This document shows positions 17,551 through 25,621 of a stretch of 64,000 nucleotides of DNA, one piece after another. Position numbers and translations under genes: made by a program. Each line of letters opens with the position of its first letter. The first letter of the stretch is position 1. The stretch comes from VAZQ01 sp036557665 (GTDB lineage Bacteria; Pseudomonadota; Alphaproteobacteria; Rhizobiales; Xanthobacteraceae). Under the pieces are notes generated by a model. It was not told where the DNA came from, ran no database searches, and saw nothing but the letters and a program-made list of their open reading frames with translations. Location of the stretch: positions 22,832-86,831 of the forward strand of contig DATBHG010000057.1 of the NCBI GenBank assembly GCA_036557665.1. Direction: 5' to 3'.

Positions 17551-18249
17551 TCATTGATCTGAAAGCGCGCTCCGCGTGCTCAGCCGCGCAATAACGATTT
17601 TCGCGGTTCGCTCGCAACGCTCTCCCTCGAACGGAAAAATGTCCTGCAACAGCGGACCAAATTGCTTTTCAAGATATTCACGTAACAGGTTGCGTGCCCG
17701 GTGCAGTCTTGTCTTCACCGTCTCCGGACGTATGCCCAGAGCCTCGGCCGTCTGCTCAACCGTCATTTCTTCCACGGCGCGCGCCACGAACACTACCCGG
17801 AACGGCTCCGGCAGTGTGTCGATCGCGCGCTCCAGGATAATCAGGACCTGCTTCTTGGCCATGGTCTTTTCAGGGTCGCCGTGCGAGGCAGAGGGAAACG
17901 GAATGATCCGGGCGTCCGCGACATCTTCTCGCTCGATGCTCTCCCAATCCACCGTTGGCCGCCGCCGCCGCAGCCGGCCATAGGCCTCGTTGATCAGGAT
18001 TCGGGTGAGCCAGGTGCTCAGGCTCGAATCGCCGCGAAACCGGTCCAATTGCGTGAAGGCGCGAACGTAACTCTCCTGGACGATGTCCTCGGCCTCACTG
18101 TCATTCCCGACGATGCCTCGGGCCAGCCGGAAAAGGCGCCTATTGTTCTGCCGAATGATTGTGCGCACCGCGTCTTCGTCCTTGCGACGCGCTCGGGCGA
18201 GGAGACCCTCCTCGGCACGGAAATCGATATTTGCCAAACGATCTTGCAT
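17551..18249 (-). CDS. ECF-type RNA polymerase sigma factor
   Basis: The 232-residue protein has sigma region 2 (AVRTIIRQNNRRLFRLARG, then DSEAEDIVQESYVRAF, a typical region 2.2-2.4) and region 4 helix-turn-helix (MTVEQTAEALGIRPETVKTR). The spacing between regions is longer than in many ECFs. No anti-sigma factor is recognisable; the small membrane frame upstream (18018-18614) could be related but overlaps this gene heavily. The start may be at 18249 or slightly upstream; no strong ribosome site decides it. Confidence 0.9.
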   Translation of the reverse strand: MQDRLANIDFRAEEGLLARARRKDEDAVRTIIRQNNRRLFRLARGIVGNDSEAEDIVQESYVRAFTQLDRFRGDSSLSTWLTRILINEAYGRLRRRRPTVDWESIEREDVADARIIPFPSASHGDPEKTMAKKQVLIILERAIDTLPEPFRVVFVARAVEEMTVEQTAEALGIRPETVKTRLHRARNLLREYLEKQFGPLLQDIFPFEGERCERTAKIVIARLSTRSALSDQ

Positions 18250-18614
18250 TCGGACTGCTTGCGAGCCCCAATTAGATGCCCGAGCCTGCAAAAGGTTCCC
18301 GGCTCAAGCTGTGGCTCTCTGCTGCCGCCTGGAACGGCCGGAGCCCGGCGCAAGGGCGACACCCCGGTCAGGTTTTCCCTTTCCAGATCAGCCAGCGATA
18401 TATTCCGAGACAATTTTATCAATGCGATGGCGGCGTTCTGGACCAGGAGAGGATAGTCTTCAGCAAGGTAGCCGGCGACGATCCAAATGACCGCTCCTAT
18501 GGTCAGGCCTACAAAAGCCCAGCCCATTAGCCGAGGTCGTACACGGGCAGCTATGATGAGGCCTGGCACAATGGTCCAAAAGAAGCCCAGCCAACGTAGG
18601 ATGTCCTGACGCAT
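18018..18614 (-). CDS. Small membrane protein frame overlapping the sigma gene
   Basis: The first 65 residues are convincing: MRQDILRWLGFF followed by two hydrophobic helices (FWTIVPGLIIAARV and GWAFVGLTIGAVIWIVAGYL). After about residue 70 the frame runs 232 bp into the sigma factor in another phase and loses protein-like character. The real gene is probably a two- or three-helix protein of 70-90 residues whose stop has been lost by a frameshift or read error. It may form an operon with the sigma gene. No family is certain. Confidence 0.35.
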   Translation of the reverse strand: MRQDILRWLGFFWTIVPGLIIAARVRPRLMGWAFVGLTIGAVIWIVAGYLAEDYPLLVQNAAIALIKLSRNISLADLERENLTGVSPLRRAPAVPGGSREPQLEPGTFCRLGHLIGARKQSECKIVWQISISVPRRVSSPERVARTKTRCAQSFGRTIGAFSGWPEASSGMTVRPRTSSRRVTFAPSRNWTGFAAIRA

Positions 18615-18630
18615 AAGTTTTCCAGCCGGT

Positions 18631-18822
18631 TTACCGGTAGAAATCGGCCGCAAAGGCGCCCGACCCCAGGCCGGTGAACGGATTCCCGTCCCGCGGCCGG
18701 CCAATTCTTCGTAAGTGCCGAACGCTGGAGGCTGGAAAAGGCCACGGCACATATGGCAGGCGCTCCGCGTCCCACCGCGCCGTAAGAGCATCGATCTGCT
18801 GTATTGTGGCCGATAACGCCAT
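18631..18822 (-). CDS. Possible small hypothetical protein
   Basis: This is a 63-codon frame with ATG at 18822 and a TTG alternative at 18852. It is Pro/Arg-rich and ends GLGSGAFAADFYR. It lies 16 bp before the small membrane frame. No family was recognised and no clear ribosome site was seen. It is included only because its position fits an operon. Confidence 0.25.
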   Translation of the reverse strand: MALSATIQQIDALTARWDAERLPYVPWPFPASSVRHLRRIGRPRDGNPFTGLGSGAFAADFYR

Positions 18823-18963
18823 GAGGGCGCTACTCTTTGCCCACCAAGACAAAGCACAGGGAATGGAGTTGTTTCCGCCAAACGTGAGCTGATCTCAGAC
18901 GTGCAGTGCCCTGGTCAACACGTAGCCTGCTGGCACGGCTGCCTTCGAATTGAACCGAGGAGC

Positions 18964-19605
18964 TCATTCCGCAGCAAAGGGTCCTCCTTGGAAGAGGCCC
19001 AGCATCTTTGAGGTGCTCGTCAACACTCCGTGTTTCTGAACGCCGCGAGTCGACATGCAAGCGTGCTGCGCATCGATTCTCACGGCGACCCCGCGCGGCT
19101 GCAACACGTGCTCGATCACCTCGGCGATTTCAGCAGTCATTCGCTCCTGGGTTTGCAGCCGCTTGGTAATGGTGTCGACAACACGGGCGAGTTTCGAAAG
19201 GCCGACGACGCGGCCATCGGGAAAATAGCCGATATGCACCAGGCCTGTTATCGGCGCAAGGTGATGCTCGCACCAGGACTGGAAGGGAATTCCCTGTATC
19301 AGTACCGGTTCATCGTAGCCATGAACCTCCTCGAAGGTTCGTGCCAGATGCTCGGCGGGATCTTGAAGATAGCCTGCAAACCATTCTTCGTAGGCCCGAA
19401 GGACACGCGATGGGGTATCGCGTAAGCCTTCACGACATGGGTCATCGCCCATCCACCGGATCAACGTCCTGATTGCCTCCTCGGCGTCCAACCGATCCGG
19501 GCGCTCGCCGTCCAAGGGGCTGGCGTAGATCGGACGTAAGCTCCTCAGGCGAAATCTCCAACATGGCTGCTCCGGTCGATCGTTCCCTGGAGCGGTTGGA
19601 TGCAC
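18964..19605 (-). CDS. folE: GTP cyclohydrolase I (type IA)
   Basis: The 213-residue enzyme converts GTP to 7,8-dihydroneopterin triphosphate at the start of folate/tetrahydrobiopterin synthesis. The Zn ligands are visible in SWCEHHLAPITG (Cys and His) and in HACMSTRGVQKHG (second Cys). The substrate region VGLSKLARVVDTITKRLQTQE is intact. The first 25 residues are weakly conserved, so the start could be later. It shares the 19606-19968 intergenic region with the divergent chromate-type operon, which hints at stress-linked expression of a second FolE; this is inference. Confidence 0.92.
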   Translation of the reverse strand: MHPTAPGNDRPEQPCWRFRLRSLRPIYASPLDGERPDRLDAEEAIRTLIRWMGDDPCREGLRDTPSRVLRAYEEWFAGYLQDPAEHLARTFEEVHGYDEPVLIQGIPFQSWCEHHLAPITGLVHIGYFPDGRVVGLSKLARVVDTITKRLQTQERMTAEIAEVIEHVLQPRGVAVRIDAQHACMSTRGVQKHGVLTSTSKMLGLFQGGPFAAE

Positions 19606-19968
19606 GCGAGCGCAAAAGGTTCCCGCGGCGGGTGTGCGCGTTCAAGCCAGCGTCGGCCAAGCCGAAAGGCCGGGGCGCCTGCAGTTACCGCGGCGGCTCT
19701 GGCGAGCACAGGGTCGGTCAGGTCAGCACCGCCCCTGAAAGCACCGGCCGCGCCCGGCGCGCGCGTAAAACATAGCTAGCGTATCATATAATATCTCTAT
19801 TGCAACATGTGTATCATTATGTTAGCCGTTGCGCGGCATGGGCGACTGCCGACGGTGCGGCGCTTCCGCGCTGAGTTGCTGCCGCACACGCCTATCGAGC
19901 ATGCGCGGGAATGGGCGGTTTCGCATCGACCGAAATACTAAGGCACGTAGCGAACGATAGTGAAATCC
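19606..19968. other. Divergent intergenic region with AT-rich promoter island
   Basis: No gene was recognised in these 363 bp. The AT-rich stretch 19770-19825 contains TATAAT at 19787-19792 and the 16-bp near-palindrome at 19801-19816, in otherwise GC-rich DNA. It probably carries the promoters for folE (minus) and the amidohydrolase operon (plus). No matching -35 box could be fixed. Confidence 0.55.
19801..19816. promoter_or_regulatory. Second copy of the chrB-type candidate operator
   Basis: TGCAACATGTGTATCA differs at one base from the element at 13201-13216 upstream of chrB. It lies about 150 bp upstream of the amidohydrolase - ChrB domain - SOD/rhodanese operon and about 195 bp upstream of folE on the other strand. 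Confidence 0.55.
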
Positions 19969-20964
19969 ATGAGCGGCGAAGCCAAGATCATTGACTTTCA
20001 CAATCATCATATTCCGGCGCGGTTCGAGCTCACCGCGATGCGCACGCAACCGCCAACACAGCGTGCCCGCTGGGAAATGCTGGCACGCAAGCTGCCGGAC
20101 GAGGAGCTGCTGCTGAGGGATGTCCGGGAGGGCCATTTGGCAGCACGGGTGGTCAATATACCTGGCAACTTGATCGCGGATGCGGAGGGGAACGTGCCGC
20201 ATGAGACGATCATTGCCATGAACGACGAGCTCGCGGGATTGGTCGCGCGGCATCCCGGCCGTATCCATGGCCTGGCATCGGTCGACGGCTATGACGGAGA
20301 CAAGTCTGCTCGTGAGGCCGAGCGGGCCATCGCGCACCTCGGACTGCGTGGCCTGTTCCTAGACTGTGCGCGCGGTGATCTGCTGATCGACGCCCAGCAG
20401 GCGCGGCCCACGCTCGAGGTCGCCGCGAAGTATGGAGTGCCGGTGTTCGCGCATCCCATCGCTCCGGAGTCGCTGACCAAGCAGATGACGCCCTACGGCC
20501 TGATCGGGACGCTGTTTGCGCGTGGCGCCGTGAATGGGGCATCCCTCATCGCTCTGGTCGAAGGCGGAGTATTTTCCGAATTGCCCGGTTTGCACGTAGT
20601 CGTAACGGCACATGCCGTCGGGGGATTGGCGATGACAGCCGGGCTATCGCCCCAGAGCAGGCTACCCACCGGCACCATCGAGGTGTTGCGCAAGCACATC
20701 TTCATCGACAGCACCCTCGTCCACCCCGCAGTGATCCGCGCCTGTGTCGATTTGCTGGGGGCGGGCAATGTGCTTGCCGGCAGCGACTTCCCGATTGCCG
20801 GCGAGGCGCCAATCCGGGGTCCCCTCACACAGGCTATGCAGCAGGCAAAGCTTTCGAATGCAGAGCAGAACGCGATCGTTGCGGATAACTGCCTGCGGTT
20901 GCTCGGTATTGGCCAAACATCGGCTCAACCCAATGTGCACGAAGCTATTGGAGGTATCCCATGA
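19969..20964 (+). CDS. Amidohydrolase 2 / ACMSD-like metal-dependent hydrolase
   Basis: The 331-residue TIM-barrel protein of the amidohydrolase-2 (aminocarboxymuconate-semialdehyde decarboxylase-like) group retains the metal-site pattern: HNHH near the start (IIDFHNHHIP), His in VFAHPIAPE, His in VVVTAHAVGG, and Asp in LAGSDFPIAGE. The ATG at 19969 is used; a GTG at 19960 adds three residues. It overlaps the following ChrB-domain gene by 4 bp (ATGA), so it is part of that operon. The substrate is unknown, and a decarboxylase or hydrolase role is equally possible. Confidence 0.85.
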   Translation: MSGEAKIIDFHNHHIPARFELTAMRTQPPTQRARWEMLARKLPDEELLLRDVREGHLAARVVNIPGNLIADAEGNVPHETIIAMNDELAGLVARHPGRIHGLASVDGYDGDKSAREAERAIAHLGLRGLFLDCARGDLLIDAQQARPTLEVAAKYGVPVFAHPIAPESLTKQMTPYGLIGTLFARGAVNGASLIALVEGGVFSELPGLHVVVTAHAVGGLAMTAGLSPQSRLPTGTIEVLRKHIFIDSTLVHPAVIRACVDLLGAGNVLAGSDFPIAGEAPIRGPLTQAMQQAKLSNAEQNAIVADNCLRLLGIGQTSAQPNVHEAIGGIP

Positions 20965-21425
20965 AATGGATCACACGCGAGCGGGTCAAGGTCGACCGTG
21001 TCGCCTGCCCGTGGCTGATCAGGAAATTCGTCGACAGGGACGCCGAGTTTGTTTTCGTCCCGGCCGACAAGGTGATGGAGGAAGCAAAGCGCCTTGGGGC
21101 TACTCCGTACGATGTAAAGGACGTCGAGCTGGGTCACCACGGCAAGGAGTGCTCGTTCGAGGCGATCTTGAAAAAATACGGACTCACAAACAATCCGTCA
21201 CTCGTCCTGCTTGGAAAAATCGTCAACGGCGCCGATACGGACAACATGCTTTACCATCAGCCCGAAGGACCGGGGCTCGAGGCCATTGCCGAAGGGTTCC
21301 GCCACCTCGGATACAAGGACGATCACGCGCTCAACGCCGCGGAGTGGATCGTCTACGACGCTCTTTATGCTTACTGCCAGGAGATGGTCCGGCAGGGCAA
21401 GCCCAACGGGGATTTCGTGCAGTGA
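20961..21425 (+). CDS. Stand-alone ChrB C-terminal domain (chromate resistance) protein
   Basis: The 154-residue protein corresponds to only the C-terminal domain of ChrB: WITRERVKVDRVACPWLIRKF, then ECSFEAILKKYG and the terminal EWIVYDALYAYC. It lacks the winged-helix part of the full ChrB at 12182-13168. It is therefore likely an effector or sensor domain, or an enzyme, rather than a DNA-binding regulator. It is preceded by GGAGG (20950s) and overlaps both neighbours slightly, so it is tightly coupled in the operon. Confidence 0.88.
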   Translation: MKWITRERVKVDRVACPWLIRKFVDRDAEFVFVPADKVMEEAKRLGATPYDVKDVELGHHGKECSFEAILKKYGLTNNPSLVLLGKIVNGADTDNMLYHQPEGPGLEAIAEGFRHLGYKDDHALNAAEWIVYDALYAYCQEMVRQGKPNGDFVQ

Positions 21426-21430
21426 GCACC

Positions 21431-22495
21431 ATGGACGTACACAGGCCGCGTTCCACGTACTGTCGGAACGCACCCGGGACCGTCATGGTTCGGCCGCTCC
21501 TGCTCAAGCCACAATGGATGAACGGGCTTTCAGAGCGGCTGCTCGTGAGCCACTACGTGAACAACTACGGCGGCGCGGTACGGCGGCTCAACGCCATCAG
21601 AGCGCGTCTTGCGGCTCTCGACTGGGCGCGCGCCCCCGTGTTCGAGATCAACGGTCTCAAGCGCGAAGAGCTGATTGCTGCGGGCTCGATGATCCTGCAC
21701 GAGGTCTATTTCGATTCGCTCGGCGGACATGGCGACAATCCACCCAGCGGACTTGAGGAGCCGCCCGACGAACTCGCGCGGGCGCTCGAGCGCGATTTCG
21801 GCAGCGTCAAAGCCTGGCGCTGCGAGTTTACGGCCATGGCAAAGGCACTGGCAGGCGGCTCGGGGTGGGTGATCCTCGCTTGGTCCGACCGCCTGGGCAG
21901 GCTGGTCAACCAGTGGGCCGCAGACCACACGCACGGACTCGCAGGAGCTACTCCGATCCTCGCGCTCGACATGTACGAGCATTCCTATCATCTCGATTTC
22001 GGCGCGAAAGCGGCCGCCTATGTCGATCAGGTGATGGCTAACCTGAATTGGGAACGGATAGGCGCGCACTATCGCATGGCAATCGGCGAAAGAGCGGGAG
22101 ACGGCGAGCTCTTTCTTCCCTTCGGCGCGCCCGCGCAAGAAGAGGCGCGGATTTCAGCCGAGGAGCTCAAGGCCGTGCTCGATGGCGAGGAGAGCCGCCG
22201 ACCAGTGCTTTTGGATCTCTGCCTGCCGAGGGACCTGCCCCGACGCACTGATATGTTGGCGGGCGCCACCATGCACGCTCCAGGGGCGCTGCCGCGCTGG
22301 GTCGAGGAGCTGCCGCGAGGCCGTCCGATCGCCGTTTATTGCATTTGCGGATTTCAGGTCAGTGGCGCAGCCGTCAAAGAGTTGCGACAGCGCGGGTATG
22401 ACGCGAGGGCCCTCGTCGGCGGAATTACCGCTTGGCATGCAATAGGCGGCGAGACGGTGCCGCTGGATACCTCGACCTACGAGGAAACGCCGTAA
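21431..22495 (+). CDS. Fe/Mn superoxide dismutase - rhodanese fusion (ChrC-ChrE-like)
   Basis: The protein has about 354 residues. The N-terminal two thirds is a Fe/Mn superoxide dismutase: metal ligands are His in LLVSHYVNNYGG, His in MILHEVYFDSLGG, and Asp/His in LALDMYEHSYHLDFG. The last 110 residues form a rhodanese domain with the Cys loop VYCICGFQVSG and GGITAWHAIGG. In chromate clusters of other proteobacteria chrC (SOD) and chrE (rhodanese) are separate neighbours; here they are one polypeptide. Start is uncertain: GTG 21422, ATG 21431 or ATG 21485. It should detoxify superoxide made during chromate reduction. Confidence 0.9.
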   Translation: MDVHRPRSTYCRNAPGTVMVRPLLLKPQWMNGLSERLLVSHYVNNYGGAVRRLNAIRARLAALDWARAPVFEINGLKREELIAAGSMILHEVYFDSLGGHGDNPPSGLEEPPDELARALERDFGSVKAWRCEFTAMAKALAGGSGWVILAWSDRLGRLVNQWAADHTHGLAGATPILALDMYEHSYHLDFGAKAAAYVDQVMANLNWERIGAHYRMAIGERAGDGELFLPFGAPAQEEARISAEELKAVLDGEESRRPVLLDLCLPRDLPRRTDMLAGATMHAPGALPRWVEELPRGRPIAVYCICGFQVSGAAVKELRQRGYDARALVGGITAWHAIGGETVPLDTSTYEETP

Positions 22496-22575
22496 AAAAT
22501 TGGGGGAGATGGTCCGCCAGGCGCAACCTGGATTTCGTCGATGAGACCTGATCTTCACTCCTTCAGGGCGAAGCT

Positions 22576-22783
22576 ATGGAAACCGGCCTGTTCGGCCCTG
22601 CCATATTCGTGCTCGGCACCGCGACGGCAGCCTTTGTTACGGGGCTCGCCGGATTTGCGTTCGGGCGGGTTGCTTCCGCAATCCGGCTTTATGCGCTGAC
22701 GCCGATTCAGACGACAGTTTCGGATCGCCGCGCTCGTTCTCCTTCTACTCTCAGGAAGCGCGCTCAGCGTGAAGAGCTTTTAG
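22576..22783 (+). pseudogene. TauE/SafE permease remnant with internal deletion
   Basis: The first 45 codons from ATG 22576 match the N-terminus of TauE/SafE sulfite/anion exporters (FVTGLAGFAFGRVASAIRLY, then ALTPIQTT). Immediately after, a different frame reads FRIAALVLLLLSGSALSVKSF and stops at TAG 22781-22783, which is the family C-terminus. About 180 residues between are missing, so a deletion joined the two ends out of frame. The C-terminal piece overlaps the end of the convergent LysR gene. It is not functional. Confidence 0.75.
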
Positions 22784-23677
22784 GCGGCGAGTATCCTCTG
22801 CCGCCTGCGCCAGCAACCATTTTCGAAAAATTTCAATCTTTGGCACGCGGGAAGTCGCCTTCGGGCAGACGATCCAGTACGTGTTGGACATTCGCAAACA
22901 AACATCGATCGGTCTTACGAGCCGTCCGTTGATGAGATCCCAAGCCGCAAGCGCGGTGCGGGCGAGCGCAATGCCCTGGCCGTCGACGGCAGCGTCTATC
23001 AACATGCTTGCACTGTTGAGGATCGGGCCGTGAGCGACAGGACCGGCGGCCGCCCCGGCGGCCTCGAACCATCTCGACCAGGTATTCCAATCGCCGAGCC
23101 GCAACAACGGAAATTTCAGTAGATCCGACGCTGTGGTTATCCGATTACGTCCCGAGATGAGCTTCGGGCTGCAAACGGGAAATAGCCGCTCGGAGCAAAG
23201 CCGCGCGACCTCGAGACCAAGCCATTTGCCGTCGCCATGACGAACCGCAACATCAACGTCCTCACGGACAAAGTCGACGTGATGCGCCGTTGCCGAAACC
23301 CGGAGATTGATCTCGGGGTAGCGCTCTGCGAACCGGCCCAGCCGATAGACGAGCCATTTGGCGGCAAAATCCGGTGATGTACTGACCGTCAGAGTGCCGG
23401 AGCCTTGCCGCTTGACGAGGCGGTCCGTGCCGTCCGCGATCCGATCCAACGCGTCGCGAACCACAGCAAGGTACTCGCGCCCAGCCTCGGTAATCACCAG
23501 CCTTTGGCGCTCACGATTGAAGAGCTTGATCCCAAGTGTGGCTTCCAGCGCTTTGACCTGATGGCTTACAGCGCCGTGCGTCACGTTCAGCTCTTCGGCG
23601 GCACGCGTGAAGCTCTCGCTCCGAGCCGCGGCCTCGAAGGCCTTGAGGGCATTCAGTGGTGGCAAGCGGCGCATCAT
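22751..23677 (-). CDS. LysR-family regulator, GcvA type
   Basis: The 308-residue regulator has an N-terminal winged helix (LNALKAFEAAARSESFTRAA, then HGAVSHQVKALEATLG) and a LysR substrate domain. The MRRLPPLNALKAFEAAAR opening is typical of GcvA-like members. ATG at 23677 is chosen because the codon further upstream is TTG. It is divergent from the MATE exporter across 328 bp and faces the TauE/SafE remnant, so either could have been its target. The effector is unknown. Confidence 0.9.
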   Translation of the reverse strand: MMRRLPPLNALKAFEAAARSESFTRAAEELNVTHGAVSHQVKALEATLGIKLFNRERQRLVITEAGREYLAVVRDALDRIADGTDRLVKRQGSGTLTVSTSPDFAAKWLVYRLGRFAERYPEINLRVSATAHHVDFVREDVDVAVRHGDGKWLGLEVARLCSERLFPVCSPKLISGRNRITTASDLLKFPLLRLGDWNTWSRWFEAAGAAAGPVAHGPILNSASMLIDAAVDGQGIALARTALAAWDLINGRLVRPIDVCLRMSNTYWIVCPKATSRVPKIEIFRKWLLAQAAEDTRRLKALHAERAS

Positions 23678-24005
23678 CGCCAATCGTGAGAAAATCTACC
23701 AAAATAATAAACCTCTCGACGCTCGAGGAGCAAGAGGAGACAGCCGCTCGATTGTGCCGATCATCACAGGGGTGACTGCTCTTTCCGAGGATCCGCCCCC
23801 TGCTGGTGACCCAAATCACGTCGTCGGCCGATCCCCGCGTTTGTGAATTTTTCTAACGCCAGGGCGAGAAATGATGCGTTGCAGAGGAGTTGGACGGGCT
23901 CATATTGGGGGCGAGCTTCGCAGCATCAAGCGCTGCCAGCCGCCCGAGCCTCGAGAGCGTTCCTGCCCGCAGCTGCTGCTCCAGGCCACGTATGGAGGAG
24001 CGCCA
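23678..24005. other. Divergent promoter region between LysR and MATE genes
   Basis: These 328 bp contain no convincing gene. AT-richer patches near 23690-23715 and 23845-23865 probably include the promoters. A good ribosome site (GGAGG) is at about 23994-23998 for the MATE gene. No LysR T-N11-A site was confirmed. Confidence 0.4.
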
Positions 24006-25454
24006 ATGAGTAATGGAAGCCTTACAAGTCCTGCACCCGCATTTTCGTCGACTGTCGTAAGCACCCCGGTCACCACCCGGCCAGCCGCGGCGCGAACCAA
24101 ATTACTGCTCGAAGGGCCTATCCTGCCCACGCTGCTGCGCCTGGCGGCGCCGAACGTCCTCACCCTGCTCGCGTTTGCCGGCGTGATCACGTTCGACGGA
24201 TTCTTTCTCGGGCGCATCGGAACCAATGCGCTGGCCGGCGCCTCGCTGGCGTTTCCCTGGGTGATGATGGTGCTGCAGACGACCAACAGCGGCATGGGCG
24301 CCGGCGTCTCGTCGGCGGTGGCGCGCGCGCTCGGCGCGGGACGCCGCGACCGCGCCGACGCCCTCGTCTTCCACGCGTTTCTGCTGGCGCTCGCCGTCGC
24401 CGCCATCTTCTCCGCCGTGCTGCTCATCGGCGCGCCCTTCATGTTCCGGTGGATGGGCGGACGCGACGAAATGCTGGCGGACGCGCTTTCCTATGCCAAC
24501 GTGGCCTTGGGCGGCGCCGTGTGCATCTGCGTGAGCAATCTGCTCGGCAATACGGTGCGCGGCACCGGCAACATGAGCTTCCCTGCGGCCGTGCTGGTGG
24601 GCTGCGTCATCGTGCACATCGCCATTTCGCCCATGCTGATCTTCGGCTTCGGACCATTGCCGGCGCTCGGTCCGGCCGGCGCAGGCTGGGGACTGGTGAT
24701 CCCGTTCGCCGGCGGCAGCGCCATCATGATCTGGTACCTGCGCTCCCGCGCGATCGTCCGGCTGAGCTTCCGCGAGGTGATGCCGCGCTGGGAGCTGTTC
24801 GCCGACATCCTCAAGGTCGGCGTGCCCGGCTTGATCAACATTGCCATCACCAATCTGTCGGTCGTCGTGCTGACGGGAATCGCCGGACAGTTCGGGCGCG
24901 ACACCGCCCTCGGCTACGCCATGGGCGCGCGTCTCGAATACATCATGCAGCCGATTGCGTTCGGCTTCGGCACCGCGATCGTCGCGATGGTGGGAACGAG
25001 CTGGGGCGCGCAGCAGTATCGCCGCGCCCGCGAGATCGCCTGGACCGGCGCGACCACGGTCGCGCTCTTGTGCGGAACGATCGGCCTGATCGTCGCGTTC
25101 CAGCCCGGCCTGTGGATCGGCCTGTTCAGCGACGATGCCGAGGTTGCGCGCCTCGGCAGCCTTTACCTGCGCATCGTCGGTCCGGCCTATCTGTTGTTCG
25201 GGCTGGGGCTCGGACTTTTCTACGTCACCCTGGGCGTCGGCCGCGCCGTCGCGGCCATGAACGCCAACGCGGTGCGCATGATTGCAAGCGCGGGCGGCGG
25301 GCTCGTCGTAATGTACTGGTTCGATCTGGGGGTTGCCGGATTCTTTTTGGCCGTCGCCGCCGGATTCTGCGTTTACGCGGCGCTCCTCGTCCGAGCAGTG
25401 CTCAGTGTGAAGAAGCCAGACGCTGGCAACGAACCCCTGAGAATCCGCGGGTAG
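24006..25454 (+). CDS. MATE family multidrug efflux protein
   Basis: The 482-residue protein has about twelve transmembrane helices in two similar halves and belongs to the MATE Na+/H+-coupled drug exporters. Typical blocks are LLRLAAPNVLTLLAF, FDGFFLGRIGTNALAGAS, GAGVSSAVARALGAGRRD, and in the second half GTAIVAMVGTSWGAQQYRRA. ATG at 24006 follows TATGGAGGAGCGCC. It is divergent from LysR. The C-terminal helix WFDLGVAGFFLAVAAGF is repeated in degraded form just downstream (25458-25560). Confidence 0.92.
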   Translation: MSNGSLTSPAPAFSSTVVSTPVTTRPAAARTKLLLEGPILPTLLRLAAPNVLTLLAFAGVITFDGFFLGRIGTNALAGASLAFPWVMMVLQTTNSGMGAGVSSAVARALGAGRRDRADALVFHAFLLALAVAAIFSAVLLIGAPFMFRWMGGRDEMLADALSYANVALGGAVCICVSNLLGNTVRGTGNMSFPAAVLVGCVIVHIAISPMLIFGFGPLPALGPAGAGWGLVIPFAGGSAIMIWYLRSRAIVRLSFREVMPRWELFADILKVGVPGLINIAITNLSVVVLTGIAGQFGRDTALGYAMGARLEYIMQPIAFGFGTAIVAMVGTSWGAQQYRRAREIAWTGATTVALLCGTIGLIVAFQPGLWIGLFSDDAEVARLGSLYLRIVGPAYLLFGLGLGLFYVTLGVGRAVAAMNANAVRMIASAGGGLVVMYWFDLGVAGFFLAVAAGFCVYAALLVRAVLSVKKPDAGNEPLRIRG

Positions 25455-25457
25455 TTG

Positions 25458-25560
25458 CGACCTACCGGCTCGATCTCGGCACGACCGGCTTCTTTGTCGG
25501 AATCGCCGCCGGATTTTGCACCTACGCCGCACTGGACGGCGGCCGCGATATTCAGGGTGA
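25458..25560 (+). pseudogene. Duplicated MATE 3'-end fragment
   Basis: Immediately after the MATE stop, a frame reads YRLDLGTTGFFVGIAAGF and then CTYAALDGG. It aligns with the last transmembrane segment of the MATE protein (WFDLGVAGFFLAVAAGF then CVYAALLVR), about 145 bp upstream. It has no start and no upstream part. It is a relic of a second MATE copy or of a partial tandem duplication. Confidence 0.7.
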
Positions 25561-25621
25561 AACAGCCATGAGCAGCACCGATCGGGTCATCGTCACAATC
25601 AGAGCGCACGAGAGAGGGCGA

